64,000 nt of DNA from Agrobacterium leguminum (lineage in GTDB: Bacteria > Pseudomonadota > Alphaproteobacteria > Rhizobiales > Rhizobiaceae): positions 496,001 to 560,000 of the forward strand of contig NZ_JADQWB010000001.1 in the NCBI RefSeq assembly GCF_015704895.1. The letters are read 5' to 3'. Position 1 is the first letter of the stretch; each line of letters starts with the position of its first letter. A program made the position numbers and the translations under genes. This document shows, piece by piece, positions 1-9,557 of the stretch. Below the pieces are notes generated by a model. That model did not search any database and was not told the DNA's origin. It was given only the letters and a program-made list of their open reading frames with translations.

Positions 1-300
1 CCGATGGCTGAAATAGGTGCCGCCAAAGCCATGGGAGATAACGATGAGCGGATACTTCCCTTCAGGAACAGGGCAATCGCGCACGGCGGGCAAAATAAAG
101 GGACCGATCCTGACCTCTTCCGGCGCGGCCGCGCAGGGCGACCACACCGCAGCCTTCATGGCAGCTTTACCGTTCGCGGCTGGAATGTCGATCAGCCGGA
201 GACCGGCCGCCATGGCGGCGCCCGTTCCAGACAGGGCGGAAAACATAAAGCAAAGCAGCAGCAGAAATCGCATCACCAACTCACGAATCGGGACCATCAT
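1..300 (-). CDS. Secreted alpha/beta hydrolase, N-terminal part (cut by window edge)
   Basis: Only the first 100 codons are inside the window; the gene continues beyond position 1. It starts with a hydrophobic signal peptide (MRFLLLLCFMFSALSG after a short lead), followed by a segment ending in ISHGFGG, the oxyanion-hole motif that precedes the catalytic serine in dienelactone-hydrolase-like enzymes. The serine itself would lie outside the window. Possible ATG starts are at 300, 297 and 273, all in frame. The protein is probably exported, and its substrate cannot be told. It could also be another alpha/beta hydrolase subfamily such as a PAF-acetylhydrolase-like lipase. Confidence 0.6.
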   Translation of the reverse strand, partial: MMVPIRELVMRFLLLLCFMFSALSGTGAAMAAGLRLIDIPAANGKAAMKAAVWSPCAAAPEEVRIGPFILPAVRDCPVPEGKYPLIVISHGFGGTYFSHR

Positions 301-372
301 GCATAGGCCGATCGGTGACCGGCGCTACGCAAACATAAAGCGGTTTCCTGTGACGACAATAACACCGAACGC

Positions 373-978
373 TTAAAGCGATTTCAGCGTCCAGGCCACG
401 ATATCGCGCGTGGCGGCGGCAAAGGCCTGATCCAGCGCCTTCACGAAATTGGCGTTGCCGGAACCGCTGACGCGGGCGCTGGCGCGGAACACGTCCTGCG
501 CCTTCACCGTGCCGTTGCGGTCGTTCAAGAGCTTCACCGATATCTCGATATTGGCGATATTCTTCGCCGTATCGATTTCGAAGGCGCGAATATCGGTCAC
601 GACCTGATAGTCGATTGCCAGCCCCTGCCCCGGCCGTCCGACGCCGCCGAGCTTGCCGGTATCCTCGAAGGCTTCCACCAGCTTGGATTGCACCATGCGC
701 GGCAGGCGGTCGCTCCATTGCGAATTGCCGAGATATTGCACCTCCGAGCCGGAAAGGCGCACCACGATATTTTCGCTGTCGAGTGCCTTCAGGGCGGTCG
801 GATCGGCGATCAGCAATTGCCGGCTTTTCAGCGAAGGCCCCTGCGCCACCGCCGCCGAAGAGACGGAGAGATCGAAAGTATCGTTCTTCGGCGCACCCGC
901 GCAGCCCGCCATCAAGGCGGCAAACAGCGGAGCCAGAATGAGGGCGCGGCGCTGACGGCCGTTCATCAATCGTGTCAT
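373..978 (-). CDS. ABC-type transport auxiliary lipoprotein (PqiC/ABC_trans_aux type)
   Basis: A 201-residue lipoprotein. The N-terminus is basic, then hydrophobic, and ends in the lipobox LMAGC near residue 25, so it should be acylated and anchored in a membrane facing the periplasm. The body fits the ABC_trans_aux family (PF03886), small lipoproteins encoded last in MCE/Mla-type operons and thought to work with the MlaD-like protein in lipid movement between membranes. It begins 15 nt after the MCE gene and is the last gene of the leftward operon 4380-373. An alternative ATG lies four codons downstream (966). Confidence 0.8.
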   Translation of the reverse strand: MTRLMNGRQRRALILAPLFAALMAGCAGAPKNDTFDLSVSSAAVAQGPSLKSRQLLIADPTALKALDSENIVVRLSGSEVQYLGNSQWSDRLPRMVQSKLVEAFEDTGKLGGVGRPGQGLAIDYQVVTDIRAFEIDTAKNIANIEISVKLLNDRNGTVKAQDVFRASARVSGSGNANFVKALDQAFAAATRDIVAWTLKSL

Positions 979-993
979 TGGCCCATACCCCTC

Positions 994-2364
994 TTAACGC
1001 CTTGTTCTGCCATCATATTGTTTCACGGTTTCGCCGCCGAAAATCAACCGCTGCGGATCGCGGTCGATATTGGTGATGGCATTGTTGAGATTGTCGACCG
1101 TGACCCGCGTGCTGCCGATCAGCGCCTGGAAATCCTTCAGGCCCGAGCTGGAGAAACGGGTCAGATTGTCGGCAATCGGCCCGATGCGGGCGTTGAGATT
1201 ATCCGCCACCGCCTTGAAGGAGGTCAGCGTTTCACGCGCCTTGGCAAACAGCGAATTGGCGTCATCGGTGCCGAGCATGCCGTCCACCTTGGCGAGAATG
1301 CCGTCGACGCGGCTGGAGGCGAGGTTCAGCTTGCGACCCATTTCGGTGAAGTCGGAAACCGCCTGGTCGATATCGGCACGGCGGGCGCCGACGTCATCGG
1401 CGATCCGCTTGAAGTTCGCCACGGCATCGCGCGCATCGGCGGTCGCAGAGGAAACGTCATCAACCACGGTGCCCACCTTGGCCGGATCGACGGAGGCCAG
1501 AAGCTCATCCGCGCGCTTCACCACGGTCTGCACTTCCGTGCTCGCCGCTTCGAAATTGCGCGCCGTGCTCTGCACGGTCTCCATGATGCCCTGAATATCG
1601 CTGGAAGCGGAAGCGACATCCTTCGTCACCTTGTCGACATTCGACAGGATGGAATCGATCTTGCCGGCATCCACCGCCTTCACCAGATCCTCGATGGCCG
1701 TCAGCGTGCCATCGAGACGCACCGAGACCGACTGCACCGTTGTGGAAAGCGAGCTGAGGCTTGCAATGAAATTCTTGATGCCGTCGGAATTGGCCGCCAG
1801 CGCATCGGAGAATTTCTCGGCATTGCGCACCGTCTGCGTCAGCGGGCCACGCGCATCCTGCACGAAACCCTGCAATTCGCCGATGGCGCCATCCGCGCGC
1901 TTCAGGATTTTATCGGCGGTGGCAAGCAGGTTGGTGACGCTGGAAAGATCGGCCGTCAACTCGGCCGGAACGCCGCTTTCGACGGCTTTCTGCAGAATGC
2001 GCTCGCCATCCTTGTTGCCGCCGGAAAGCTCGATATAGGCAGCGCCCGTCAGGCCCTGAATTTCAAGCACGGCGCGGGTGGACGGGAAAACCGGGGCATC
2101 GGCCTGCACTTCGGTAAAGGCGATGGAATAGGCCGGATCATCGCGGTCGATCGCAAGCCCGCGCACGGTGCCGACCGGAATACCGTTGAAGCGCACGGGA
2201 GAACCGACGGAAAGACCGTTTGCGGAGCCGGGAATACGCACGACGAGCTGCGCCGTCGGGCCGCCACGACCGAATTCCGCCATCCAGTAAACGAAGCCGA
2301 ATGCGGCGGCGATCACGATCAGCGTGAAAATTCCGACTATGGTGTAGTTCGCCTTGGTTTCCAT
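994..2364 (-). CDS. MlaD/MCE-family lipid transport substrate-binding protein
   Basis: 456 residues. One N-terminal membrane anchor (about residues 6-28, YTIVGIFTLIVIAAAFGF) is followed by an MCE domain (about 40-115, with VRFNGIPVG). A long helical region with repeating Val/Asp/Ala heptads then forms the rod typical of long MCE proteins. It presumably sits in the inner membrane and conducts phospholipid across the periplasm with the permease and ATPase encoded just upstream. The ATG at 2364 was chosen because it directly precedes the membrane anchor and lies 8 nt after the ATPase stop; a longer frame to 2454 would overlap the ATPase. No MlaC- or MlaA-like gene is nearby. Confidence 0.88.
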   Translation of the reverse strand: METKANYTIVGIFTLIVIAAAFGFVYWMAEFGRGGPTAQLVVRIPGSANGLSVGSPVRFNGIPVGTVRGLAIDRDDPAYSIAFTEVQADAPVFPSTRAVLEIQGLTGAAYIELSGGNKDGERILQKAVESGVPAELTADLSSVTNLLATADKILKRADGAIGELQGFVQDARGPLTQTVRNAEKFSDALAANSDGIKNFIASLSSLSTTVQSVSVRLDGTLTAIEDLVKAVDAGKIDSILSNVDKVTKDVASASSDIQGIMETVQSTARNFEAASTEVQTVVKRADELLASVDPAKVGTVVDDVSSATADARDAVANFKRIADDVGARRADIDQAVSDFTEMGRKLNLASSRVDGILAKVDGMLGTDDANSLFAKARETLTSFKAVADNLNARIGPIADNLTRFSSSGLKDFQALIGSTRVTVDNLNNAITNIDRDPQRLIFGGETVKQYDGRTRR

Positions 2365-2372
2365 GCTTCTTG

Positions 2373-3209
2373 TTACTCCACCGGATTTTCGTGTCTGCCG
2401 TCCGGAAGAACGACAGAGCGCGCCCGTTTGCCGCGGAAATAGGACTGCACCCACGGGTCGTCGCAGGCGAACATGTCCTGCAATGTCCCTTCCACCAGCA
2501 CTTTCTTCTGGCCCAGCACTGCAATGCGGTCACAGACGGAGAAGAGGCTGTCGAGATCGTGCGTCACCATATAGACGGTCAGGCCGAGCGAATCGCGCAA
2601 GCGCGCGATCAGCATATCAAATTCCGCCGCCCCGATGGGATCGAGGCCCGACGTCGGCTCATCGAGGAAGACGAGGTCGGGATCGAGCGACAGCGCCCGG
2701 GCAAGGGCTGCGCGCTTGATCATGCCGCCGGAAAGCTCGGAAGGGTACTTGTCGCCCGCATCGGGCTTCAGCCCCACCATCTCGATCTTCAGATAGGCAA
2801 GCTCATCCATCAGCTTTTTCGGCAGGTCGAGATATTCGCGCATCGGCAGCTGGATGTTCTCCTTCACCGTCAGGCCGGAAAACAGCGCCCCCTGCTGGAA
2901 CAGCACGCCAAGCCGCTGGTCGAGCATCATGCGGTCGTCTTCGCTCGCCTTGTCGTAATCGGTGCCAAGAATGCGGATCGCACCCGCCTGCCGCGGCAGG
3001 AGCCGCAAGATCGCACGCATCAACACGGATTTGCCGGCACCGGAGGGGCCGATAAAGCCGAGGATTTCACCGCGATAGACATCGAGGTCGAGATTTTCGA
3101 GCACGTTACGGCCATTGAAGCCGACGGTCACGCCCTCGACGGAAAGCACCACCTCGCGCCCGTCTTTCCCGGTTCTGGTCTCCTGCGGTTTCTGGTCCAG
3201 TTTCTCCAA
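2373..3209 (-). CDS. ABC transporter ATPase of the MCE/Mla lipid system
   Basis: 278 residues from the chosen start. It has Walker A GPSGAGKS (about 54-61), a Q-loop FQQG, the signature LSGGM (about 159-163) and Walker B LVFLDEP (about 179-185), so it is a complete ATPase of the MlaF type that drives the neighbouring permease. I prefer the TTG at 3209 because GGGAGG lies just ahead of it and it begins 10 nt after the permease stop. An ATG at 3260 is in frame but would overlap the permease by about 40 nt and add a non-conserved leader. It is the second gene of the operon. Confidence 0.88.
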   Translation of the reverse strand: MEKLDQKPQETRTGKDGREVVLSVEGVTVGFNGRNVLENLDLDVYRGEILGFIGPSGAGKSVLMRAILRLLPRQAGAIRILGTDYDKASEDDRMMLDQRLGVLFQQGALFSGLTVKENIQLPMREYLDLPKKLMDELAYLKIEMVGLKPDAGDKYPSELSGGMIKRAALARALSLDPDLVFLDEPTSGLDPIGAAEFDMLIARLRDSLGLTVYMVTHDLDSLFSVCDRIAVLGQKKVLVEGTLQDMFACDDPWVQSYFRGKRARSVVLPDGRHENPVE

Positions 3210-3219
3210 CGCGCCCTCC

Positions 3220-4380
3220 CTAAAAATCGATGGCTGCGTAGAAGATGGCGAAAAGACCATCCACCAGAATAACGACGAAGATCGACTTCACCACCGAGGA
3301 GGTGACGTGCTGGCCGAGCGATTCGGCCGAACCGCCCACTTTCATGCCCTCCACCGCCGCGACGATGCCGATGATGAGCGCCATGAACGGCGCCTTGATC
3401 ATGCCGGCGGCAATGGTCGATTCCTCGACCGCGCCATGCAGACGCGACAGGAACACCTCAAACGTGATGCCTGAATAAAGCAGCGCCACGATGGCCGCAC
3501 CGAAAAGCGCTGCGAAATTGGCAAGAATGGTCAAAAGCGGCAACGCGATGGTGAGCGCCACCAGCCGCGGAAACACCAGAACGCCCACGGGGTTGAGGCC
3601 GATCACCTTCAGCGCGTCGATTTCCTCGCGCATCTTCATCGAGCCGATTTCCGCCGTGATCGCACTGCCGGAACGGCCGGCGATCATGATTGCGGTCAGA
3701 AGCACACCGATTTCGCGCAACTGCAGAATGCCGACGAGATCGACAACGAAGACTTCCGCACCGAAATATCTGAGCTGGAACGCGCCCTGCTGCGCGATGA
3801 TCGCACCGATCAGGAACGACATCAGCATGATGATCGGCACGGCGCGCACGCCCATATGGTCGATCTGGTTGACGATCGCCGCCGGCGATACGCCACGCCC
3901 GCGTCCGAGCTTCATCTGCGCGCCGCGCACGGCCGAGCCGAGAATATACATGCCCGCCAGGAAATCCGCGCCGTTCTGAATGACGGCCTTGCCGATGGGC
4001 GCAAAAATACGTTCGGCGAGCCCCGCCTTCGCAGCGGCTTCGCCCTCCATCTCCACCTTTTCGGGCAACTGGCCGATGACCTCTTCGATACGGTCATTGC
4101 CCGTCACGGTGACGGTGGCGCCATTTGCCTCGAGGTCCTTGCGCAGACGCTGGATGATCCATGCACCCGTCGTATCGATGGCCTCGACGGAAGAAAGATC
4201 GATTTCCACCGGACCGGCGGATTTGCTCTTTTCGATCTTTTCAAGACTGGGGAAAACACCGGCGAGATTGCTGTTGCGCCAGGAACCGCTCATGACAAAA
4301 CGCAAGCCGCCGCCGGAGACGGAACCGTCTTCGGTGATTGCGGCCGGGTTCGCCTGTTGCCGTGTGTCCTGTTCTTGCAT
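3220..4380 (-). CDS. MlaE-family ABC permease with N-terminal STAS-like domain
   Basis: 386 residues. The first 110 or so form a STAS-like domain (IDLSSVEAIDTTGAWIIQRL), as in MlaB fused to MlaE. The rest is a MlaE permease with about five membrane helices and the conserved stretch GREIGVLLTAIMIAGRSGSAI-like (here read as LREIGVLLTAIMIAGRSGS). It is the inner-membrane channel of the lipid transporter. The ATG at 4380 has a GGAG ribosome site; upstream in-frame sequence to 4467 looks non-coding. It is the first gene of the operon, and the promoter should lie in the 143 nt shared with the divergent epimerase gene. The STAS-permease fusion replaces separate mlaB and mlaE genes. Confidence 0.88.
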   Translation of the reverse strand: MQEQDTRQQANPAAITEDGSVSGGGLRFVMSGSWRNSNLAGVFPSLEKIEKSKSAGPVEIDLSSVEAIDTTGAWIIQRLRKDLEANGATVTVTGNDRIEEVIGQLPEKVEMEGEAAAKAGLAERIFAPIGKAVIQNGADFLAGMYILGSAVRGAQMKLGRGRGVSPAAIVNQIDHMGVRAVPIIMLMSFLIGAIIAQQGAFQLRYFGAEVFVVDLVGILQLREIGVLLTAIMIAGRSGSAITAEIGSMKMREEIDALKVIGLNPVGVLVFPRLVALTIALPLLTILANFAALFGAAIVALLYSGITFEVFLSRLHGAVEESTIAAGMIKAPFMALIIGIVAAVEGMKVGGSAESLGQHVTSSVVKSIFVVILVDGLFAIFYAAIDF

Positions 4381-4523
4381 AATGCTCCGAGCGAGTGCAG
4401 CCGTCACGAGATTCTTAAAGGTTTCATAACGTTTTGGCCTCCGGCAAGCCACAGTGACGGCCGACAATTCGTGATAAATTTGGCGTCATGTGTCTTTTGC
4501 CGCCCAATCGGAAGTGAAAAAAC

Positions 4524-5507
4524 ATGCCCCGTTACCTTCAAGCCACAACAGAACGTTTTCCCGTCGCCGGCAGCTTCACCATTTCACGCGGCACCCGCAC
4601 CCACGCGGATGTCGTAACGTGCACCATCCGCGATGGTTCCTTTACCGGCATCGGCGAATGTGTGCCCTATCCGCGTTATGGCGAAAGTATTGAAGGCGTC
4701 ATCGCCGATATCGAAGCGATGGCGGAACAGATCGCCGGCGGCGTGACACGGCAGGAACTACAGCAGGCGATGCAACCCGGCGCCGCCCGCAATGCGGTCG
4801 ATTGCGCGCTGTGGGACCTCGAAGCCAAGATCACCGGCAAAACCGTTGCCGAGCGCATCCTTGGGCAGGCGGCAAAGCCGCTCGTCACCGCCTACACCAT
4901 CTCGCTTGCCGACCCCGAGACCATGGCCGCGAAAACGGCGGAAAACGCAGGCCGCCCGCTGCTGAAGATCAAGACCGGCACGGCGGATGACGAAGCGCGT
5001 CTAAGGGCCGTGCGCGCCGCTGCACCCGAAGCGCGCATCATCATCGACGCCAATGAGGGCTGGAACGATTATAATATCGAATATTATCTGAGGCTTGCGG
5101 CAGAGCTGAAGATATCGCTGATCGAGCAGCCGCTACCCGCCGGCAAGGATGACATCCTCTCCCGCATCGACCATCCGGTGCTGATCTGCGCCGATGAAAG
5201 CGTGCATTCCACCAAGGACCTCGCCGCCCTGCGCGACCGTTACGATGCGATCAACATCAAGCTCGACAAGACCGGCGGCCTGACCGAAGCGCTCGTCATG
5301 AAGGCCGAGGCCGAAAGGCTCGGCTTCACCATCATGGTCGGCTGCATGCTCGGCACCTCCCTCGGCATGGCCCCCGCCGTGCTGGCGGCGCAGGGTACAG
5401 CCTTTGCCGATCTCGACGGACCGCTGCTGCTGGCCGAGGATCGTGAGCCTGGTCTGGTTTATGAGGGTTCACTGGTTTATCCGGCGCGGCCGGAACTGTG
5501 GGGGTAA
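4524..5507 (+). CDS. Dipeptide epimerase (L-Ala-D/L-Glu type), enolase superfamily
   Basis: 327 residues of the muconate-lactonizing subgroup of the enolase superfamily. Visible landmarks are the lysine pair in LLKIKTG (about 148-154), metal ligands in IIDANEGWN (about 174), in IEQPLP and in ICADESV, and the second catalytic lysine in INIKLDKTGG (about 246-255). These fit the alanyl-glutamate epimerases that recycle murein peptides in the cytoplasm. A GGAAG ribosome site precedes the ATG. It is a single gene, divergent from the MCE operon, and followed by two repeat elements. Substrate specificity within the family is an inference. Confidence 0.85.
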   Translation: MPRYLQATTERFPVAGSFTISRGTRTHADVVTCTIRDGSFTGIGECVPYPRYGESIEGVIADIEAMAEQIAGGVTRQELQQAMQPGAARNAVDCALWDLEAKITGKTVAERILGQAAKPLVTAYTISLADPETMAAKTAENAGRPLLKIKTGTADDEARLRAVRAAAPEARIIIDANEGWNDYNIEYYLRLAAELKISLIEQPLPAGKDDILSRIDHPVLICADESVHSTKDLAALRDRYDAINIKLDKTGGLTEALVMKAEAERLGFTIMVGCMLGTSLGMAPAVLAAQGTAFADLDGPLLLAEDREPGLVYEGSLVYPARPELWG

Positions 5508-5561
5508 GTCGCTAGTATTGGAAGCAGTGAGACAAGGTGATCCACAACGTCGCCCCTTGTT

Positions 5562-5680
5562 TCTTCTCCCCGCCGGGGAGAAGGTGGCCCGAAGGGTCGG
5601 ATGAGGGGGTGAGGTCAACGATAAACCGAGAGCTTGCCCCCTCATCCCGCTGCCGCGACCTTCTCCCCGGCGGGGAGAAG
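5562..5680. repeat. Intergenic palindromic repeat, class A, copy 1
   Basis: About 119 bp flanked on both sides by CTTCTCCCCGCCGGGGAGAAG-like hairpins, with inner arms GGATGAGGGGG and CCCCCTCATCC facing each other. The same design recurs at 10705-10826, 13388-13511 and 25985-26107. It resembles RIME-type rhizobial intergenic mosaic elements. In this copy the GGTGGCCCGAAGGGTC arm comes first. Confidence 0.85.
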
Positions 5681-5850
5681 ACGAAAGACGTACCCGCTCG
5701 CCTTAAATGACGGAAGGGCTCGTCTATGAGGAAGGCATGGCTATCCGGCCCCGCCAGAATTGCGGAAGTCTCGCCCAGGCACCGCGCGCCAAGGCAGCAT
5801 CCTCCTCATGCCTTACTCAAAGAGTCACAGGGAAGCAGAACCTTTCCTCC

Positions 5851-5962
5851 GTCATGCCGGACTTGATCCGGCATCCAGCCACCGCGCGTCTGCGCGGTGA
5901 GAGGAGTCTTACGCGATCAAAGACTTGATCGCGCTGGATCCCGGCTCAAGGCCGGGATGACG
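5851..5962. repeat. Intergenic three-hairpin repeat, class B, copy 1
   Basis: About 112 bp. The left hairpin is CATGCCGGACTTGATCCGGCATCC and the right one is GGATCCCGGCTCAAGGCCGGGATGACGG, with a core containing GCGCGTCTGCGCGGTGAGAGGAGTC. The end hairpins differ in sequence but each folds on itself. The stretch 5508-6037 otherwise holds only class A copy 1 and no convincing gene. Confidence 0.8.
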
Positions 5963-6037
5963 GTGTGCGGATATTGCCACTCATCGAATGCGGCATTCCA
6001 TACGAGCCTATCGTCAGCGCACGTCAAACGCCCCAAT

Positions 6038-6877
6038 TCAGGCCGCGTGCTTCCCGATCAGTCCCGGAATATCCACCGGCTCCATCTCGTCCGATGCCTG
6101 CTCGGCGGTAACGTCGCTCGTCTGCATCCAGGTGATCAGCTCGAAGCTGCCATCGGCGTTTTCGGCAATCGCCGTGCAGCTTTCCACCCAGTCGCCGGTA
6201 TTGATGTAGCGGATGCCGTCCATGTCTTCCATGACAGCATGGTGAATGTGGCCACAGATGACGCCCTCGACATTGTTGCGGCGCGCCTCTTCGGCCACCA
6301 CGCGCTGGAATTCGCCGATGAAGTTGACCGCGTGCTTGACCTGCAGCTTGGCCCAGGCCGAAAACGACCAGTAAGGCAGGCCGATGCGGCGGCGCACGGC
6401 GGCGATGGCGATGTTGAGCGCAATCGCCGCGTCATAGGCCCAGTCGCCGAGATAGGCGAGCAGGCGGGCATTGCGCACCACCACGTCGAACTCATCGCCA
6501 TGGATGATGAGGTACTTCTTGCCGTCGGCGGCCTCATGGATCATGCGCTCGGCCACTTCGATGCCGCCGAAATGCATGCCGGGAAATTCCCGCAGGAATT
6601 CATCGTGATTGCCGGGAATGTAGACGATGCGCGTTCCCTTGCGGGCCTTGCGCAGAAGCTTCTGCACCACGTCGTTGCAGCCCTGCGGCCAGTACCAGCT
6701 GCGGCGCAGGCGCCAGCCGTCGACGATGTCGCCGACGAGAATGATCGTCTCGGCCTCGTGATGTTTCAGGAAGTCGAGCAGATAATCCGTCTTGGCCGCC
6801 TTGGAGCCAAGATGAACATCCGAAATGAAAAGCGTTCTGAACTGTCTGGTTTCGATTTGACCGGCCACGGATTTCAT
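6038..6877 (-). CDS. UDP-2,3-diacylglucosamine diphosphatase-like metallophosphoesterase
   Basis: 279 residues of the calcineurin-like phosphoesterase fold. Metal-binding motifs run in order: SDVHLGS (about 19-25), VGDIVDGW (about 48-55), PGNHDEF (about 88-94), HGDEFD and GHIHHA. The family includes LpxH-type enzymes of lipid A synthesis, but this long rhizobial version is often only generically named, so the exact substrate is uncertain. The start ATG sits very close to a GGGGG ribosome site; a GTG three codons on is possible. The gene is alone, with 228 nt separating it from the divergent malic enzyme gene. Confidence 0.75.
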   Translation of the reverse strand: MKSVAGQIETRQFRTLFISDVHLGSKAAKTDYLLDFLKHHEAETIILVGDIVDGWRLRRSWYWPQGCNDVVQKLLRKARKGTRIVYIPGNHDEFLREFPGMHFGGIEVAERMIHEAADGKKYLIIHGDEFDVVVRNARLLAYLGDWAYDAAIALNIAIAAVRRRIGLPYWSFSAWAKLQVKHAVNFIGEFQRVVAEEARRNNVEGVICGHIHHAVMEDMDGIRYINTGDWVESCTAIAENADGSFELITWMQTSDVTAEQASDEMEPVDIPGLIGKHAA

Positions 6878-7105
6878 CCCCCTGTTCGGTTGCGTCCCTG
6901 CGGCTTTCTTACCTCTCAGAACCAGACTCGTGTTTCAGCAACATGACAGACGCCGGTTTTTATAGGGAATATGACGAAAGCCTTCACGAAAACGCGAATA
7001 AGCCATGGCCGCATTTGCATAAGGTGCGGTCAAATAACGGCTGTACCACGGGGAAGTTTGTTGTATTCAGGGGTCCGGAATTGAACCAGACATGACGGTG
7101 GAAGA

Positions 7106-9421
7106 ATGACCTCTCACGATAAGAACAACACGCCCGCCAACACGGCAAAGGCCGACATCGAGGAACAGGCGCTCTTTTTCCACCGCTATCCGCGTCCCGG
7201 CAAGCTGGAAATCCAGGCCACCAAGCCGCTCGGCAACCAGCGCGATCTGGCGCTGGCCTATTCGCCGGGTGTTGCCGCCCCCTGCCTCGCCATCCATGAA
7301 AATCCGGAAACGGCCGCAGAATATACCGCCCGCGCAAATCTCGTCGCCGTCATTTCCAACGGCACGGCGGTGCTCGGCCTCGGCAATATCGGCCCGCTCG
7401 CTTCCAAGCCCGTGATGGAAGGCAAGGCCGTCCTCTTCAAGAAATTCGCTGGCATTGACGTTTTCGACATCGAAATCGATGCGCCCGGCATCAACGACAT
7501 GGTCTCCACCATCGCAGCGCTGGAGCCGACCTTCGGCGGCATCAACCTTGAGGACATCAAGGCGCCGGAATGTTTCGAGGTGGAACGCCAGCTGCGCGAA
7601 AAGATGAATATCCCGGTCTTCCACGATGACCAGCACGGCACCGCGATCATCGTCGCCGCCGCCGTCACCAACGCGCTGGAACTCGCTGGAAAATCGCTCT
7701 CGAGCGTCAAGATCGTCGCCTCGGGCGCCGGCGCGGCGGCCCTTGCCTGCCTCAACCTGCTCGTCGCCATGGGCGCGAAGAAAGAAAACATCTGGGTCCA
7801 CGACATTGAAGGCCTCGTTTATGACGGCCGCAATACGCTGATGGACGAGTGGAAGGAAGTTTACGCCCAGAAGACCGACAAGCGCGTCCTGGCCGAAACC
7901 ATCGACGGTGCGGATGTCTTCCTCGGCCTTTCCGCCGCCGGCGTGCTGAAGCCGGAACTGCTGGAGCGCATGGCGGAAAACCCGCTGATCCTCGCGCTTG
8001 CCAACCCCAATCCGGAAATCATGCCGGAAGCGGCGCGCGCGGCCCGTCCGGATGCGATGATCTGCACCGGCCGTTCGGATTTCCCGAACCAGGTCAACAA
8101 CGTTCTCTGCTTCCCTTATATCTTCCGCGGCGCGCTCGATTGCGGCGCAACCACGATCAACGAGGAAATGAAGATGGCCGCCGTGCAGGCCATCGCCGAA
8201 CTCGCGCGGGAGGAAGTCTCCGAAGTGGCCGCAAAGGCCTATAGCGGCGAAACGCCGGTCTTCGGCCCGAACTACCTCATCCCCTCGCCCTTCGATCCGC
8301 GCCTCATCCTGCGCATCGCTCCGGCGGTTGCCCGTGCCGCGGCCGCAAGCGGCGTCGCCGCCCGGCCGATCACCGATTTCGAAGCCTATCTCGACCAGCT
8401 GAACCGTTTCGTCTGGCGCTCCGGCTTCATCATGAAGCCGGTCTTCAATGCCGCCAAGGCCGCCGAAAAGAAGCGCATCATCTTTGCCGAGGGCGAAGAC
8501 GAGCGCGTGCTGCGCGCCGCCCAGGTGCTTCTGGAAGAAGGCACCGGCATCCCGATCCTCATCGGCCGCCCGCAGATCATCGAAACGCGCCTGAAGCGCT
8601 TCGGCCTGCGCATCCGCCCGCATACGGATTTCGCCGTGGTCAACCCGGAAGACGATCCGCGCTACCGCGACTATGTCGATGACTATTTCGCCCTTGTCGG
8701 CCGCGTCGGCATCAACCCGGAAGCCGCGCGTACCATCGTGCGCACCAACACGACCGTCATCGGCGCGCTGTCGGTGAAGCGCGGCGAAGCGGATGCGCTG
8801 ATCTGCGGTCTCGAAGGCCGTTACGACCGCCACCTGCGCGACGTCAACCAGATCATCGGCAAGCAGGAAGGCGTGCGTTCCTTCGCAGGCCTCAGCCTGC
8901 TCATCACCCAGCAGGGCGCGCTGTTCCTGACCGACACTTTCGTGAATTACGACCCGACCTCCGAGGAAGTGGCGGAAATGGCCATTCTCGCGGCCAAGGA
9001 AATCCGCCGCTTCGGCATCACGCCGAAGATCGCCCTCGCCAGCCATTCCAATTTCGGCTCGCGCGATTCCGAAAGCGCCCGCAAGATGCGCCGTGCCCTG
9101 AAGATCGTGCAGGAAGCCGCACCGGAACTGGAAGTGGATGGCGAAATGCAGGGCGGCTCGGCCCTGTCCGAAGCACTGCGCAAGCGCGCCATGCCGAACA
9201 GCGTGCTGACCGGCGAGGCGAACCTGCTGGTCTTCCCGAACCTCGATGCCGCCAACATCACGCTCGGCGTCACCCGCACGCTGACGGAAGGCCTGCATGT
9301 CGGCCCGATCCTGCTCGGCACGGCCCTGCCCGCCCATATCCTGTCGCCCAGCGTCACCTCGCGCGGCGTCGTCAACATGGCGGCCTTCGCCGTTGTGCAG
9401 GCATCGCACCCTTCGGTGTGA
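7106..9421 (+). CDS. maeB: Malic enzyme with C-terminal phosphotransacetylase-like domain
   Basis: 771 residues, the size of the rhizobial malic enzymes Dme and Tme. Residues 1 to about 430 are the malic enzyme ([11 protein letters not shown], the metal-binding HDDQHGTA near 175, and a nucleotide fold with [13 protein letters not shown]). Residues from about 445 onward are a phosphotransacetylase-like module ([42 protein letters not shown]). It converts malate to pyruvate and CO2. The added module is known to regulate rather than to make acetyl phosphate in studied relatives. The sequence resembles the NAD-using Dme more than Tme as I recall them, but cofactor choice is not proven. A terminator-like hairpin follows at 9452. 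Confidence 0.92.
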   Translation: MTSHDKNNTPANTAKADIEEQALFFHRYPRPGKLEIQATKPLGNQRDLALAYSPGVAAPCLAIHENPETAAEYTARANLVAVISNGTAVLGLGNIGPLASKPVMEGKAVLFKKFAGIDVFDIEIDAPGINDMVSTIAALEPTFGGINLEDIKAPECFEVERQLREKMNIPVFHDDQHGTAIIVAAAVTNALELAGKSLSSVKIVASGAGAAALACLNLLVAMGAKKENIWVHDIEGLVYDGRNTLMDEWKEVYAQKTDKRVLAETIDGADVFLGLSAAGVLKPELLERMAENPLILALANPNPEIMPEAARAARPDAMICTGRSDFPNQVNNVLCFPYIFRGALDCGATTINEEMKMAAVQAIAELAREEVSEVAAKAYSGETPVFGPNYLIPSPFDPRLILRIAPAVARAAAASGVAARPITDFEAYLDQLNRFVWRSGFIMKPVFNAAKAAEKKRIIFAEGEDERVLRAAQVLLEEGTGIPILIGRPQIIETRLKRFGLRIRPHTDFAVVNPEDDPRYRDYVDDYFALVGRVGINPEAARTIVRTNTTVIGALSVKRGEADALICGLEGRYDRHLRDVNQIIGKQEGVRSFAGLSLLITQQGALFLTDTFVNYDPTSEEVAEMAILAAKEIRRFGITPKIALASHSNFGSRDSESARKMRRALKIVQEAAPELEVDGEMQGGSALSEALRKRAMPNSVLTGEANLLVFPNLDAANITLGVTRTLTEGLHVGPILLGTALPAHILSPSVTSRGVVNMAAFAVVQASHPSV

Positions 9422-9451
9422 TAGAGGCCCTATTAACGCAATTTTGAACAG

Positions 9452-9476
9452 GCTGTTGCCGCCTTGCGGCAACAGC
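9452..9476 (+). terminator. Terminator-like hairpin after malic enzyme
   Basis: GCTGTTGCCGC and GCGGCAACAGC form a perfect 11-bp stem with a CTT loop, followed by a T-rich run (TTATGTTATCTT). It begins 31 nt after the stop codon. Confidence 0.8.
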
Positions 9477-9557
9477 TTATGTTATCTTCCCGAAACACGG
9501 ATTTCGTGAAGTATAACGCCCCTGCCACCGGCCGGGGACATCGAACGGATCGAACAA

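Noticed and set aside
4-376. Two rightward frames of 100 and 119 codons at the left edge
   Set aside because: The leftward frame has a clear signal peptide and the HGFGG hydrolase motif, so the rightward frames are shadows.
5707-5928. 73-codon frame running through a class B repeat
   Set aside because: No proper ribosome site, and half of the product is encoded by the repeat; similar frames occur in other repeat copies.
7067-9472. 801-codon open frame antisense to the malic enzyme gene
   Set aside because: It mirrors the malic enzyme codons; its His/Arg/Asp-rich product resembles no family, and the plus-strand protein is clearly conserved.
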